A stretch of 64,000 nt of DNA from Diphasiastrum complanatum. Taxonomy: Eukaryota; Streptophyta; Lycopodiopsida; Lycopodiales; Lycopodiaceae. Position 1 is the stretch's first letter. Each line of letters opens with the position of its first letter. Location: contig CM055097.1 of assembly GCA_029204225.1 (NCBI GenBank), forward strand, positions 51,524,557-51,588,556, in the 5' to 3' direction. Below, one piece after another: positions 22,508 through 35,540 of the stretch. The notes below the pieces were generated by a model. It saw only the letters and a program-made list of their open reading frames with translations. It did not search any database and was not told where the DNA came from. The position numbers were made by a program, and so were the translations under genes.

Positions 22508-24062
22508 ATAAATACTCTTCGCTGTCCAGCGATGGAACCAATGATGAAGCATGCTCAATATTGTATCAATCTTTTGAAGATATGTTGTTTGCTATCCAGC
22601 GATGGACTTGCAATGGACTCTCTTAAGCTTGCTTTGGTCAGAATGACCATCGATGAAGCACTTCTTACTTTATAAACAATTGTATGTACTCAAACTCTTT
22701 AGCATTGATATGAAATGATGAAAGTTTGTTTTGATAACTACAGTACACAATAAGCATTACTATCCTTCAAAGGATAGTATGAATGTTTAGTTGTTCTATA
22801 AGTAACGAAAGGTTACGTACATAGTCCAGAGATGAAGCTACTATACTATCACGCTATCATACAAATGTTACAACTCGGATACTGGCACGTTCTGATTATG
22901 ATTAGTATATCTCATGCTTGAACCTGTCTGCTATCATACTTTTGATTGTTAGATATTTCAAAGGGAATACTATTTTTTTTAAGCACTAACAGATAAAACT
23001 TGTGCTCTTTGTAGCATCGAATATTACTACTATCTTTGTTTTCCATTAGGTTCGATTTTGAATTATAAGGCTATAAGAGTCTGCACAGGTATGCACATAA
23101 AACCATTTGTTTTGAACTTATATAGGCAATGATTAGTAGGCTTTCCTTAACATGCTAAGTGCTGTTTTCACATTATCTGACAATAACATTATGAATGGTT
23201 CGAGTCTAAAGAAGACAAGGGCACTCAAAGGACTAACATGGCATCCTCACAAGAAGTCACTTCTACGATCATCCAGGTATGAGTTCTCTGAACAATTTTC
23301 AGACTTTGCATAAACCACTTACGCTCAAAAGGGAAAGTGTCTCTTTCAAAATATATTCCATTCTCGGTGACTAATAATGATCCTAAATGCGGAAATAAGT
23401 TGGTTCTTACTTAGTTTAATTCTACCACTTCATAAATGATGTAACTACATGACACCTACGTTGTCCTGAAACAAAGTTTCTCTTCAAATTATCTTGGACA
23501 ACATGGATTTGCATAAGATATACAGTTCTTACAAAAGGATTAAAATGGCACGGATCTGCCCTAATACCTTGTAAAAACTACAGAAACCTCACCAATAAGA
23601 TATAACTTATCCAATACAAGCTCTTAAAAATCACGAGCTGGATATGGAGTTACGATAAATGTAAGTTTATTCGTAACTACACTATTCAACCATGGCTTTC
23701 ACAAATTTAGTAATTCTATCAAATTATGGTGAGATACGACTGGAAAGCATGGATATGCTCAGGAGTATGGACAATAGTGCGTGATGGTTTTTTAAAGTCA
23801 CCAGGGTTAGCATAGCATGGACTTGCTCTAACACCTGCACACGTGTCTGCACCATTTCTTTTAGCGATAAGCAATATATACGGTGAAAACTATTCATACT
23901 TATGCTTTAAACAAAATGAACTGATACGGACCAGTGCCCAGAAATTGATCAGCATGGCACTTGCCCTGATACGATAATGGTAGGGCTTGGCCTATCGCAA
24001 AAAAACCTTCTTCATACGAGAGATAGAATGCCTTCTGAAACGACCAAGCTTTTCCACTCTCC
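22508..24062. other. no gene; recurring short motifs
   Basis: No ORF of substance. TCCAGCGATGGA-like words recur at about 22,528, 22,594 and (weaker) 22,828. A second motif, roughly GCATGGCACTTGCCCTAATACC, recurs in worn form at about 23,545, 23,815 and 23,950. This could be an old tandem repeat or the leader of the RT element that follows. Confidence 0.35.
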
Positions 24063-25780
24063 ATGATAAATACTTTCAAAACACAAGCAAAAGAATGGGC
24101 AATTTTAATTTCAACGATCCAAACTCCGTTGTATCTGGGTCAGGGACAGGAAAGAGAAGACACTTACCTACCAAGTGTCAAGAGTGATTGTTATTTTCCC
24201 TTTGATGTTTTTTGTGATTTTGACATAGAAAACTTACATTCGTGTGAATGCTTATCTCTTAATAGATTCAAGAACTTTGTTGCTGAAAAATTTGGGCATG
24301 TTATTTCTATGGATGGCAATATTGTTAAAAGCCCGCTTTTACATAAATCTTTAGAAATTACCTTGAAAAAGAATAATGTTAATGAGGTGGCTTCTGAACT
24401 TTATGATGGATGGTTCACATTAATCAAACTCTTGCCTACGCATGAACATTTGAATGAAGAAACAATAAGAGAGCATGTGACTTTTTGTAAAAACATTGCC
24501 ATGGAAAATGTCAAAAAAAGAACTTGGCTGTACGGCAATAAGGACACAACTGCAAAAATACAAACTGCTAAAAATGAAAGACAATGGCTAACAAATTTGC
24601 TCTACAGCAATGCCGTTGACAAGGCACAACACAATCCCAGTTTTATATGCAAATTCCTTGTACGGAAGCTTGCCCTGGATAGACTTAATAGCCCTGACTT
24701 CAGCCCCTTTCCTAATGATCAAGGAAACTCAGTTACGAAAACTATCACATATGTCATGGAAAAGCTAACTGGTTTTTTACCCAACATCTTCTTGGGGAAC
24801 GACCCTTTGTCATATCTACTATGTACATACAAAGCCCACAAGGAAGTTTTTAAATGGATTACCAATGCGCATGATTGTTGCTTTACTAGACTCGCAAAAT
24901 TCCTAACAGGAGCTCTTGGTATGCTGTCACCATTCCTCAAGGAATGTGCAGGCCTTAAGACAAAAACATACAAGGGTATCGTAAATGTGGATACATGCTT
25001 ATTTTGACAGCACGAGTCCTCGATTGATTTTTATCTCAATCTACCATCAAAGATTACCAATGTATGGGTTGCGGATATTTCTAAATGCTATGAAAACATA
25101 CCTTTAGACGACACTGATGGGTTGAAAACTATCATGAATAAATCCATTACTTATGCTTTCAAACATTCTAATAAGATGCTTCTGAGTTTCAAGTGGAAAT
25201 AGGAAAGGAAAGTCTTTTAGTAGTCATGGACTAATAAAAAGTCGGAAGGGTGGTACAATATCGATAAAAATCTCTTATGCTTGTGGAATGCCTTCCTAAT
25301 AGACAACTGCATTGTCAGATTAGGAAACAAAACCTGGAGACAGATTCGTGGTTAACCGATGGGTTTTTCATGCTCATCTACATGGTGTAACTGGTATCTT
25401 GTGTTCTTTGAAGCTCAATTTATCAAGAGACTAGCCAAGTTAGGGCTCAGAAAAGATATGAATGATTTCTGTCACTCGTTTAGACATATTGATGACATTT
25501 GCTTTATTAGTAATCCCAATATTGATGCGTTTATGGATAAGAATCAGATTAGAAAATCAGAAAACCCTCTTTGGATTCATCCTCTAGAATTTCTTGACAT
25601 TGAAAAGAAGTCTTGTGAAGCAAACACCACCAATTTTCTGAACATTTCAATGACCTTTAATCCTAGCACCGGTGTTTATCAACTCTCAAATTTTGATAAA
25701 AGAAGAGACTTACCTTTTCAATACTTACAATATGTTGCCTTATACAGCAGGACAGACCACTACGACATCCACCACTATTT
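24063..25780 (+). pseudogene. Penelope-like or rvt-like reverse transcriptase, five stops in one frame
   Basis: A single frame without frameshift runs through 24,063-25,847, broken by stops at 25,005 (TGA), 25,200, 25,218 and 25,221 (TAG) and 25,353 (TAA). A long N-terminal region (about 250 codons) has no domain I recognise. Then TYKAHKEVFKWITNA (24,825-24,869) resembles the motif 1-2 region. VADISKCYENIPL contains the motif A Asp at 25,074. PMGFSCSSTWCNWYL (25,356-25,400) is motif B, HIDDICF holds the catalytic Asp pair at 25,491-25,496, and FLNISMTFNPSTGVYQL (25,635 on) is the following beta element. The motif A context (D-I-S-x-x-Y-x-N-I-P) and PMG after a Gly point to the Penelope/TERT side of RTs, not Copia, Gypsy or LINE. 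No GIY-YIG endonuclease is visible. The stops fit C-to-T changes at Gln or Trp codons. The alternative is a cellular rvt-type RT gene. Confidence 0.6.
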
Positions 25781-28690
25781 CGTCAACGCTACTGCAGAAA
25801 TGATGCTCAATGAATTCGAGAAACTCGGGAAGAACCGGCAAAAATAGATGGAAAAGTTGCAGTCACAATTTGATGAAAAGTTTGCAAAGACTTTTCCTAC
25901 CAAGAAAAATGTCTGGTGTTCTATTTGTACATGAAATCACATAGTGAACGAGTGTCCTCAATTGAAAAATTGAATGGAAATCAGTATATGCCATTTGTGT
26001 AATTTGCTTGATCATGAGACTGCTTTTTGCAACTTCAATCCTCGGATAATTCAGCAACGGTATGCCCAGATGGGATATCGAGAACCACATTATGGAGGAA
26101 ATTTGGCAGCTAGACCTCGACAATCTACTCTTGGATACTCGGAACGATTAGCCTTACCTGCCCCACCAAAGCACCCCGCTCCTCCTGTCAATTTGATGGA
26201 ACCATAACCTTACAGAAGTCCCGAGCAATGGAATGATGGTAATGATCAAGAAGGTGGATCTTCAGAACAATATGCTATTTATGCTACCGCACAACAACAA
26301 GCATCTAGAAACTGGACCAGAGCACCACTTGGAGCAAGATTCACCTGGAAAACACAAATATAGCAATCCAAATGTAATTTTATCTAGGATGAACCTCTCT
26401 TCCCAACACCGCAAAAGCATTGGAATGTGTTTCTCAACAAAAAGTTAATAGAAGGCTCATTTGCATCAATCAAGTGTGGCCCTCGTAGCAAAAACCACAA
26501 ACATCCAACATGATCAGCAGCTTGCATGTGGAGAAAATCACAGAGTTGCAGAATGTCCAAATAAATTTTTTTTTGTACCATTCTGTTGTGACTGTCTGTG
26601 ATTATGGGCATTGCTATAAGGAGTGTCCAACAAAACTGAAGCCACCATTGGCTACAACTCTTGGATATTTGATAACAATCAAGCAAAGACCAGTAGCTTA
26701 GAATAAACCAAGTGTACCCTTGATGGTGGTCACCAGAGCACAAAAGTAGAAAGAACCAGTAGCAGATCCAGTACCTGCTGATTCTATACCATTAACAGAT
26801 ATACCAACAACATCTAGAGTCTATCCAAATCTTCATGTAGAAAAAAAAAAGATATTAGCATATGAGGCAATGGATTAACATCTGCAAGAAGAAGAGGAGC
26901 TTGAAGCTGCCAGAGCAATAGCCGAAGTTTGTTCTTCACCATTGCAGTCACCGGAAAATTCACATACAAATATGAATGCTCAGTTGCATCATCGTGAAGT
27001 ACCCTTCAAAATGACCGAACTAGAAGCACCACAAATAGAACTGCTCATGAATATTTTGTCTAGTAAGATCAATATTTCATTGGGAGAGTTCCTGAAGTTG
27101 GTGCCAAAAGCAAAAGAAGTATTAGCTCAAAACTTAACTCAAGTTGAACCAGAAGTCCATCAGGAGCCACTTTTTTGTGCTGGATTTGAAAAATCTAATG
27201 AAGTAATCCATGTCGGAGCAGCTTGGGAAAGTGAACAAAAAAATATCACCTTGCCGATACAACATAGACAATTTTCTAACGAAGCAGATGTGATAGATGG
27301 CGGTTCGAAAATTAACCTGATTTCTACAAAGCTATGTGCAAAATGGGGCCTTACAAAGATAAAACCTGCAACTTTTGCCATTAAGCTAGTTGATCAAACG
27401 ACAGTTTGTCCGTGAGGAATGGTTGAAGATATACCTGTAGAATTGCTCGAGTACAGTTCGTCATTACTTTGGTAGTAATGGACTTACCAGAAGCATCAAA
27501 TGTCTACCGAGTCCTATTGGGATGCCCATGGTTATGAGTTGTGCAAGTAATTCATAACTGGGGTACCGAGAAAATCACTTTTGAAAATCGTGAACGTGCA
27601 GTCAAAGTTGATCTTGCAACTTGGATTATCACACCAATGGTTCAAAAACAGGATGATGATTCATCAACAACGGAATATACTTGTGACTGATCAGAGAAAA
27701 ATTTGGGAATTCATTATAATTCTCAAACCGATACTATCAACTGGAATGAAGTTCTTGCAATTATTGACTGTATAGCAGGATATGTGTCAACAAGATAATC
27801 AGTCAGATTTGAGCGAGATTTTATTATTGGATCGAACTTTGGATACACCGATCACTTTTCCATTGAATGTGCTGAATGTAGTTTGGATATCAAAGGAACC
27901 TATTCTAGATCTGATTGAAAATGAACTCATTCATGTGAGCCATGCCTTGACATATGATGACAATGCAAAAGATTCTAAATCATATGGATCCAACAAGATT
28001 TGGAGTGCATAATATTTCTGATAAACCAACAATAAAACCTCCAAAGCAGTTATATTGAAGGAAGACAGGATCACAGGGTCAATAGCGAAGAAACAAGCCA
28101 AGCAACATTATAATACGGTCCTAAAATGGGAAAATCCTCCTCAAAAGATTGATTCAAAGAATGTGCCACCCTTATTGGATAAAGGAAAAGGAAAAGTCAA
28201 GGATGATTCTACAAGTAAGAGTTCTAGCAAGACATCATTGTCTAGGAAGTCTTCACCTTCGAAGAAGAGTTTATCTTTTTAGAAAACATCACCTCCATGA
28301 TAATCCTGCTAAGAAGGCTAAGCGAAGATCAAAGACAAGTCCTTTTGACAAAGAACAGGCATATGTAGTCCAGCATGATATGCCCAAACATTTTAAACGT
28401 TATACACTGGATGATGTGGTTATTATGCTATCCAAAGCACATCATGAACCCAAAGAATAGGTGCCAGAATCGAAAGATGTTTACAATGGCCCAGCTAGGA
28501 CACAGCTTACGAATCTTGCTGAACCAGGAGAACCAGAAAAGATTGTACAAGTTGGATCACAACTTAATCCTGAACATTTTCAAGTGCTCCGAACGTTACT
28601 TATTAAGTATCAAGATTGTTTTGCATGGACTTATCAAAATCTGAAGGGTATTCCGACGTTAGTTATTGAACTACCATATCTTTAGTACCT
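25781..28690 (+). pseudogene. Ty3/Gypsy remnant: gag zinc knuckles, protease, pre-RT linker
   Basis: Two zinc knuckles come first (WCSICT..NHIVNECP at about 25,914 and CHLCNLLDHETAFC at about 25,987), then a Pro-rich linker (to 26,207). A third, worn knuckle-like CDYGHCYKECP lies at about 26,608. Retropepsin begins at about 27,290 with VIDGGSKINLIS (the usual D-S-G reads D-G-G) and continues after a stop to LLGCPWL near 27,520. A linker motif NWGTEKITFENRE follows. The segment at 28,461-28,685 contains LIKYQDCFAWTYQNLKGIP, the characteristic run-up to Gypsy RT. RT, RNase H, integrase and LTRs are missing. Many stops and frame changes. Confidence 0.8.
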
Positions 28691-31600
28691 GGTGCAGTCC
28701 CAATGATAATTCATTCAACTAGAATCTCTAGGAGAATCATTAAGATATAGAATGATTAAAACTCAACATCGAGTATCCCAGATACTCTTTTGAGTTAAAT
28801 GCTCCTATTTCTAGCACCAAATGCAAGGAAATAACATTCATTCATCTTAATAGACATATCTGTCTCCTATGATAACTGGAGATCCAATCAAATGAAAAAT
28901 TGTACTCAAGCATTTGCAGACCATAAACTGTAGTAGAATAGCATCCACTAGATAAATAAGATAATGTATGTGATATCCATAGGTTCTCAATTAAAATATT
29001 GGAGTAAAGAGATTCAAAACAATGATCTGAATTCTTACTCAATTAACAGACCAAGACTTAATCGTCACACTTAAGAATCATTGCAATTCTTTACAATTCT
29101 CTGACAACAATTAAGTATCTATTAACGATCTGTCAACCATAAATATTTAGATTTGTATGATTCGTCGATCATAATTTTCTGGAATCCAAAACCATACTTA
29201 ATCAGTTATAGGATACCGGAGTATATGTCTAATCATAACTCAAGAAAAGTAAGAGTCATTCCAAAATCTTTCTATTAAGAAAATACTGGATTTATGAATA
29301 CTTCCAAAACATGATTACTTAACTGAAGTGCAAGATTCAAGGTCTAGAAACCATTGGTAATTAAAGACTGAATGCATACCAAGATGACAATCATCTTCAA
29401 CTACAAAAACTTTAGATTACAATCCAGAAATCACATCTAGATACCCAAAGTTCCGCTGAATATCAATTCAGTTATTATTCTTGGATCCATTATGATATGT
29501 TATTCAATTGAGCTCTCTGGGATACAATCACTAATGAGCTAAGTCCCCTCCTTAACTAAGGAATACTCTATCCCAATAATACTTTGTATCCAATGCACAC
29601 AATTTTAACTAATGAAATGAAATGATTCACTATTCATGTGTCTTACAAGCAATATAACTCAAAACCATCAGTTCTCGATAAATCCACATCACACTGATCG
29701 TTTTACCAATTAACTTCATCCTGGAGTAATCAGCAGATCTCAATTATACTAGTATGACACCACATTTAGATCCTCATCCAAACCATTTATAAGTGAATCC
29801 ATAAATCTCCAATCCAAAGATTTGTCAACTCTACAAGTATTTGTCAAAACAATACTTGATCACATGTTTATGTTCACCGACTAGGTTAAGTGCACCAAAT
29901 AACCCTAGTAACCAGGAATACATAGTAGATTCATACAAGATTAATCATGCACATATGTGAATAATCTCACTATGACCCAGTACATAAACACATTTTTATC
30001 TGGTAGATTCCTCCAGAACCCACATACGTTACTCACATATCTCACTGAGATCTTGTAGCTCAGCTACAAAAGATTTTCTATTTCTCATGAGTAAATAAGA
30101 TATCCGAGAAATCTTTGAGCCGAATAACATTCAATCTCAATAGATTTCCAATCCAACTTACCTCTAATTATATAATTTCATCCACTAAATCAACCCCTCT
30201 CTAATCCTAGTACTCAAACTAAGATTAGGTTGATCCAGTACAGAACTCTCAGACTTAACTTTTGATCAAACTTCTATTCCAACCAAAATGGAATTAGTAA
30301 CCTTTGACCATTTACTGTACTACTTATAGACAATGATTCAACTCTCAAACCTGCTCTAGATCCAGATTGTCCGTACAATCCCTAGAGAATTTCTCTTATT
30401 TGAAAAGTTCCAATTAGGTATCTTACTCTGAATCTATCTGAAATTACTTTAAGATCAAATCTCATTTCTATACCACAGTTGGTTCTCTTCCAAAACTATG
30501 CAATCTACAGATTTCCAAATAAAATTTTATTCCACCACTTTACCCCTCCTTTTAAAGAAATTATAAATTTCAATAAAAGTTAACTGGAAAGACGATATAT
30601 GAAATTATCTAAATCCAAGAAAAGTTAGTAATAAGTGCATTCCAATAAAGGATTCACTCTATTACAAACAAGACTTTTCCTTCAAATATTTTCAACCCGA
30701 GTGATAGTACAATCATTCCATTGAAACCTATTTATGTAACAGAGATATTCTAGGTTTAAGAAATTGAAACACTTTAACCTTAGAATTTTATGAATTCCAA
30801 TTCCCACAAGTAGTAATTTATATGACATAACAGTCTTTCAAAAGAATAACTTCACGCTGGTAACCCAGTTTGATGTCTATATTCGAGAAATTACTAAGAA
30901 GTAAAGGATTAATTAAGAAAGCGAAAAATAGATTTGAGGGCCTCTGATTTCGTAAATAATGAGATACCACATTGGGATCTAGATTAAACCTCAAAATTTT
31001 CCAAAATGCCCCACATTTGATCAAACAATTTTATTTTTCCCATATCGTGACTAGGTACTAAAACACACCATTGATCATCAGATCTTTACAGTTCTAGAAT
31101 CCCCTTTCCAAAATTACTGATGTCCCATACCATCAGCTCCTTCCAAAAAATCCTTAACCACCTTATCTGATATTCTAGAGTTCCATTGATCTTCTACCTG
31201 TCCTATAATCACTATAGGATATTATCTTTTGTTTCCAAATATTGGAGAATATATTTATTTGGATGGTTGGCATGCCTATTAGATGGATACCACAAATCCA
31301 CACCTGATTATGTGATTTAGACAAAAAAATTAACATGGTTCAACACTACATTCTCATCCTTACAGGTTAATGATAAGCTTCAAATCCCTTTGGATCCAAG
31401 AGCATCAACTCTAGAGACAAGCTTCTATCAACTAACAGATCCAATGTAGTCCATATATCAGATTCTACTTCTAACATCACAATTGACATCCAAAACTGCG
31501 GATAACTCAATGGTCACAAAGATATTAGCTATGAATTCAACTAAATGAATCCTACCCAAGAAATTAATATCCAGTATTAAACAAGTATTTACTGGGATTG

Positions 31601-32459
31601 CTAAAATCCTAATTGCGAAATATCTAACGTATTTGTGCAACAACCCATCAGATAGAACAATATTAAAGTTTATCATCGGCTGGCTCCTTCAACCACAAAC
31701 TAATAGGCTTTTCAAGAAGACGATTAAACACAACCATGCATTCATAAGCCTTTTGTGTACACTTCTCACACACATTTGCTAATCATCACTTCATTCATAA
31801 CATTAAACAAATATTTGCCATTTTGTCCATAGAACTTACGCAATAGAAATGTATGAAAGCATTCATCTCAGACAAAAGCATGAAAGCAGATCACAAAGAA
31901 CCATCAATGCCTATCAAATGTCTAACAAAGGCTGCGAAAGAAGATTGCAAAGGCTGGATCCTCCATAGTTTAGCACAGGAGAAAAGCTTCAAACTTCTGA
32001 CATCTCTGAAAAGTGGTTCTATGTTATGGATATATGATCTCATTCTCCCCTGCCTATAGCAACAGCCCACAGATGAGAGGGAAGAAGGAGCCATTTCTAG
32101 TAGTTACTACTAGAATGGCCATATTAAAAATCACCACCTGGCAGCGTATCAATGGTTTGACCCTCAGAAACCATTACATTGGTTTCAGGCCTCTTATTTG
32201 AATTCAAACTTATGGGGCCTCGCTCAAGCCCACATGGCTAAGAGAGCATGCCATTTGTCATTTATGACATTTAAGCTAGATATTGGCACCTTCCGACTCT
32301 GACAAACCCAGGAACCGGAGGCATAGGCCTTATGCTAACATTTATCATTTATTGATTTATTGGGCATTCAGCCACATTGTGCATGATGAAAACATAATGA
32401 TGACAACAACATTTGACATTTAAGCATTAGCAATTTAGAGACCACTATAACAAACCGGT
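28691..32459. other. 3.8-kb AT-rich stretch without recognisable genes
   Basis: No ORF longer than about 76 codons on either strand, no RT, integrase or transposase motif, no obvious LTR pair and no tandem repeat. The composition is even and A/T-rich. Probably old, fully decayed transposon sequence following the Gypsy remnant. Confidence 0.5.
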
Positions 32460-32725
32460 AAACCGATTGTTTTGGGCATCAAATTGTCAGTGAATCGAAC
32501 ACTCATTGTCCAAGATAGCTTCGAATTGATTTCAAAAATCACTACTAAAGGGGGTTATTTTTCCCTCTAACAATCTATGTGCCTAATGTGGAGTTAAATG
32601 CCAAATTTGCTGATTTTGGTAACTAGTCTTGATTCCAACTCATAGTTTGGATCTAAATCTTTGATTTGTGCATCCTACATCACTTTTAGGATTGATTGGG
32701 ATTCGTTTGCTGTAAAATTTTGTCA

Positions 32726-32738
32726 TGGTATTAGAGTC
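32726..32738 (+). promoter_or_regulatory. primer-binding site of Copia element 7
   Basis: TGGTATTAGAGTC, an initiator Met-tRNA site with C-to-T changes, preceded by TTTTGTCA, a possible LTR end. The LTR start further upstream (around 32,450) is not clear. Confidence 0.65.
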
Positions 32739-33520
32739 TAATCAAAAGTGAACTTTAGATTTGATTTTCTCAACCTTAGATCCTAGATTTGAGTAGTATT
32801 GGCTTTGTCCTTGCTACTAGTTGCTATTCGAGTGATTGTACCTTCAATTTTGGTCTCATTTGAGTGATATTAGATCAAATGGAACTTTTTTTTGCTGAGT
32901 TATAGCTGCAAGAACTGAGATTGACCCATTTCCATTCAACCAAACCAAATTAGAAAGTTCTTATGAGTTGAATCTTGGAGTACATGTCTCCTAGTAGAGA
33001 TTTTCATAAGGATTTGAATGCCACCACTCTTTAAAAGTGTGGATCAGTCATTTGAGAGCTTAATTAGGTCATTCTTAGGCTTCTCAAGGTCCTGAAATAC
33101 ACCTTTTAGGTTCAGATCAAGTGTTTTGATGATTTTTGCATGTAGAAATGCAAAACTAGTGAAAATTGTGTTTCTATTCTACTCGGGTTTAAGTAGGTTT
33201 GTGATTGAATATGTCAATGTGATTCAACCTGAATTTAAGAGGCTTTATTTGTAAGACATTGTGTTTTATAAAGTGATTTTGATTCAGTATAGGTGGATTC
33301 ACCCTTCTTGTGAAGTCGAGATCAAGGAGGAGACTAGTTTTGATCAAATCTATAGTAAATTTGGATCTAGAAGACAGATCAAGCTCAAGATCACCATAGA
33401 TCTTGTTGAAAAATCAGAAAGTGATTCATCTCAGGTCCCAAAGAGAGTGGGATATCTAGTAGTGATCGTATCTTGTACAATCTATCTTGTTTCTTTGAAT
33501 CTATCTCCCTATCATTGAAA

Positions 33521-35540
33521 ATGGCATCCATAAGTGCCTATCTTTTGGATTCTAGTGATAGAACTCTTCAAATTATTCAATTTGGAAGTTAAGAATGGAA
33601 TCCATCCTTATCATGCAAGATTTGATGGATATTGTGAATGGAGAGGAAGATGAGCCAATCCATCCTCAAGAAGCAACTAAATACAAGAGAAGGTGCACTT
33701 CATTGTATTAAGATGAATGTTGCAAATGATTTGCTCAAAGAAGTAGGAGCATGTACCTCAGCCCAAGAGGCTTGGGAGACTCTTCAAAAGATCTATGAGT
33801 CCAAGAATACCTCAAGGTTACTTTACCTCAAGAACCAAGTTCTTCAATGTTTCCAAGGGAGGAGTGAGAGTGGACATCGATTTGTTTTGAGAGTAAAAGA
33901 TTTGAACAAAGATCTTACTTATGTTGGTGAACCTATTAAAGAGAGTGAGCTTGTGCAAATAGTTTTGAATGGCTTATGTAGTGATTTTACTAACCTTGTC
34001 CAAAGCTATGCCATCATGGAAAACTTGCCTACAATTGAAGACCTTCAAAGTGTGTTGATGGCCAAGGAGAGTAGGAAGGCTCATATCAAATCAAGGATGG
34101 AGAGGCTCTCCATCAATGATGGTGATGACGAAGCCTTTTTTTTCAAGAGCAAAGGCAAAGCAAAGACCAAGGGAGGAGCATTCAAAAGGGAGCAAGCAAA
34201 GGATGGAGATCAAGGAGGATCCACATCCTCATCATCACAAGTCAAGCCCAAGAAGGACAAATCTAAGATAAAGTGCTACTATTGTAACAAGATGGGACAT
34301 TATGCCTCAGAATGCTTAAAGAGGAAGCAATATTAAAGCCAAGCCAACATTGGACAAGAGGACCTATAAAGTCCATTTTTACAGCAAATGATCATGAATG
34401 TAAAGTTGAAGGTGTGGGATCCATTCCCTTATGCTTAGGATCCTCCAAGAAGACTAAGATAGATGGTGTTCTCTTCATTCCTAGCATCACTAAGAATTTG
34501 CTTAGTGTTGGCCAACTTTTGGATCATGGCTTCATTGTGGAGTTCTCTACTAATGTATGCAACATCAAGAAAAGTGGGATGATCATAGCAAGGGGAACAA
34601 GGTTTGGGAGGTTATTTAAGCTTGATGCTTTTGTAAATCCTAACCAAGTTGTGATGGTAGCCGAGGAGACCAAAATGACCACATTTGACCTGTGGCACAA
34701 GAGGCTTGGTCACATCAACACCAAGTCCATGGAAGCTATGTCCAAGGAGGAGCTTGCTCTTGGCCTTCCAAGATCTTTGGCAAAAGAGGAAAGGGTATGT
34801 GAAGCTTGTGCCTTGGCTAAGGCACACAAGTTACCTTTTTCAAGCTCAATCACAAAGACAAGTCATCCTCTCGAGTTGATCCACTCGGATGTGCATTTTG
34901 CTAGCACAAAGAGCAATGGTGGAGCTACAATGTTTGTCACCTTTATAGATGACTACTCAAGATATGGATGGGTATATCTACTTTCCTCTAAAGCACATGT
35001 TTTTGAGAGTTTTGTAAGTTCAAGACTTTTTATGAGAAGCATCATAATCACAAGATCAAGTTCTTTAGAAGTGATCATGGAAAAGAATATATCTCAAATG
35101 AATTTAAAGACTTTTGTGATCAAGAAGGGATCAAGAAGGAGTTATCCTGCCCCTACACTCCTCAACAAAATGGGGTGGCCGAGAGGAGAAATAGGACACT
35201 ATGTGAGTGTTCTAAAGCTCTAAGGGGAGAAGCTCTCACGTGTGCTAGCTTCTTATGTAATAGAGTTCCATGTAGCTCTATAAATGGTAAAACACCTTAT
35301 AAGTTATTGTATGGAGAAAAGCCTAATCTCAAAAGATTGAAGGTGTTTGGATGCATTTGCTATGTACATGTCCCTTTGAACAAAAGAACCAAGGAGGATC
35401 CATCATCCATGAAGGGGATCAAGGTAGGTTATAGCAATGCAAGCAAAGGCTACAAAATCTACAATTCCCTCTTCTCAAAAGGTTGTCATTTCTAAAGATA
35501 TCATTTTTTATGAGACTAGAATGCATAATCTTTAAGATGA
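33521..35540 (+). pseudogene. Copia element 7: gag joined to integrase, protease lost
   Basis: Gag begins MASISAYLLDSSDR at 33,521 and, after a frame change, WKLRMESIL, matching the complete Copia family. It continues at 33,638-34,336 with a normal zinc knuckle CYYCNKMGHYASEC near the end. Straight after it the frame reads FTANDHECKVEGVGSIP, which in the complete copy lies about 40 residues after the protease DSG. The protease active site has therefore been deleted. GAG-pre-integrase (LWHKRLGHIN) and the integrase zinc and first catalytic Asp (LIHSDVH) are present. Frameshifts near 35,010 and 35,175 break the rest (NGKTPYKLLYGEKPN), and similarity ends near 35,540. RT, RNase H and the 3' LTR are absent. 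Confidence 0.85.

Noticed and set aside
24719-24973. Minus-strand ORF within the RT
   Set aside because: A shadow of the sense RT frame with no domain.
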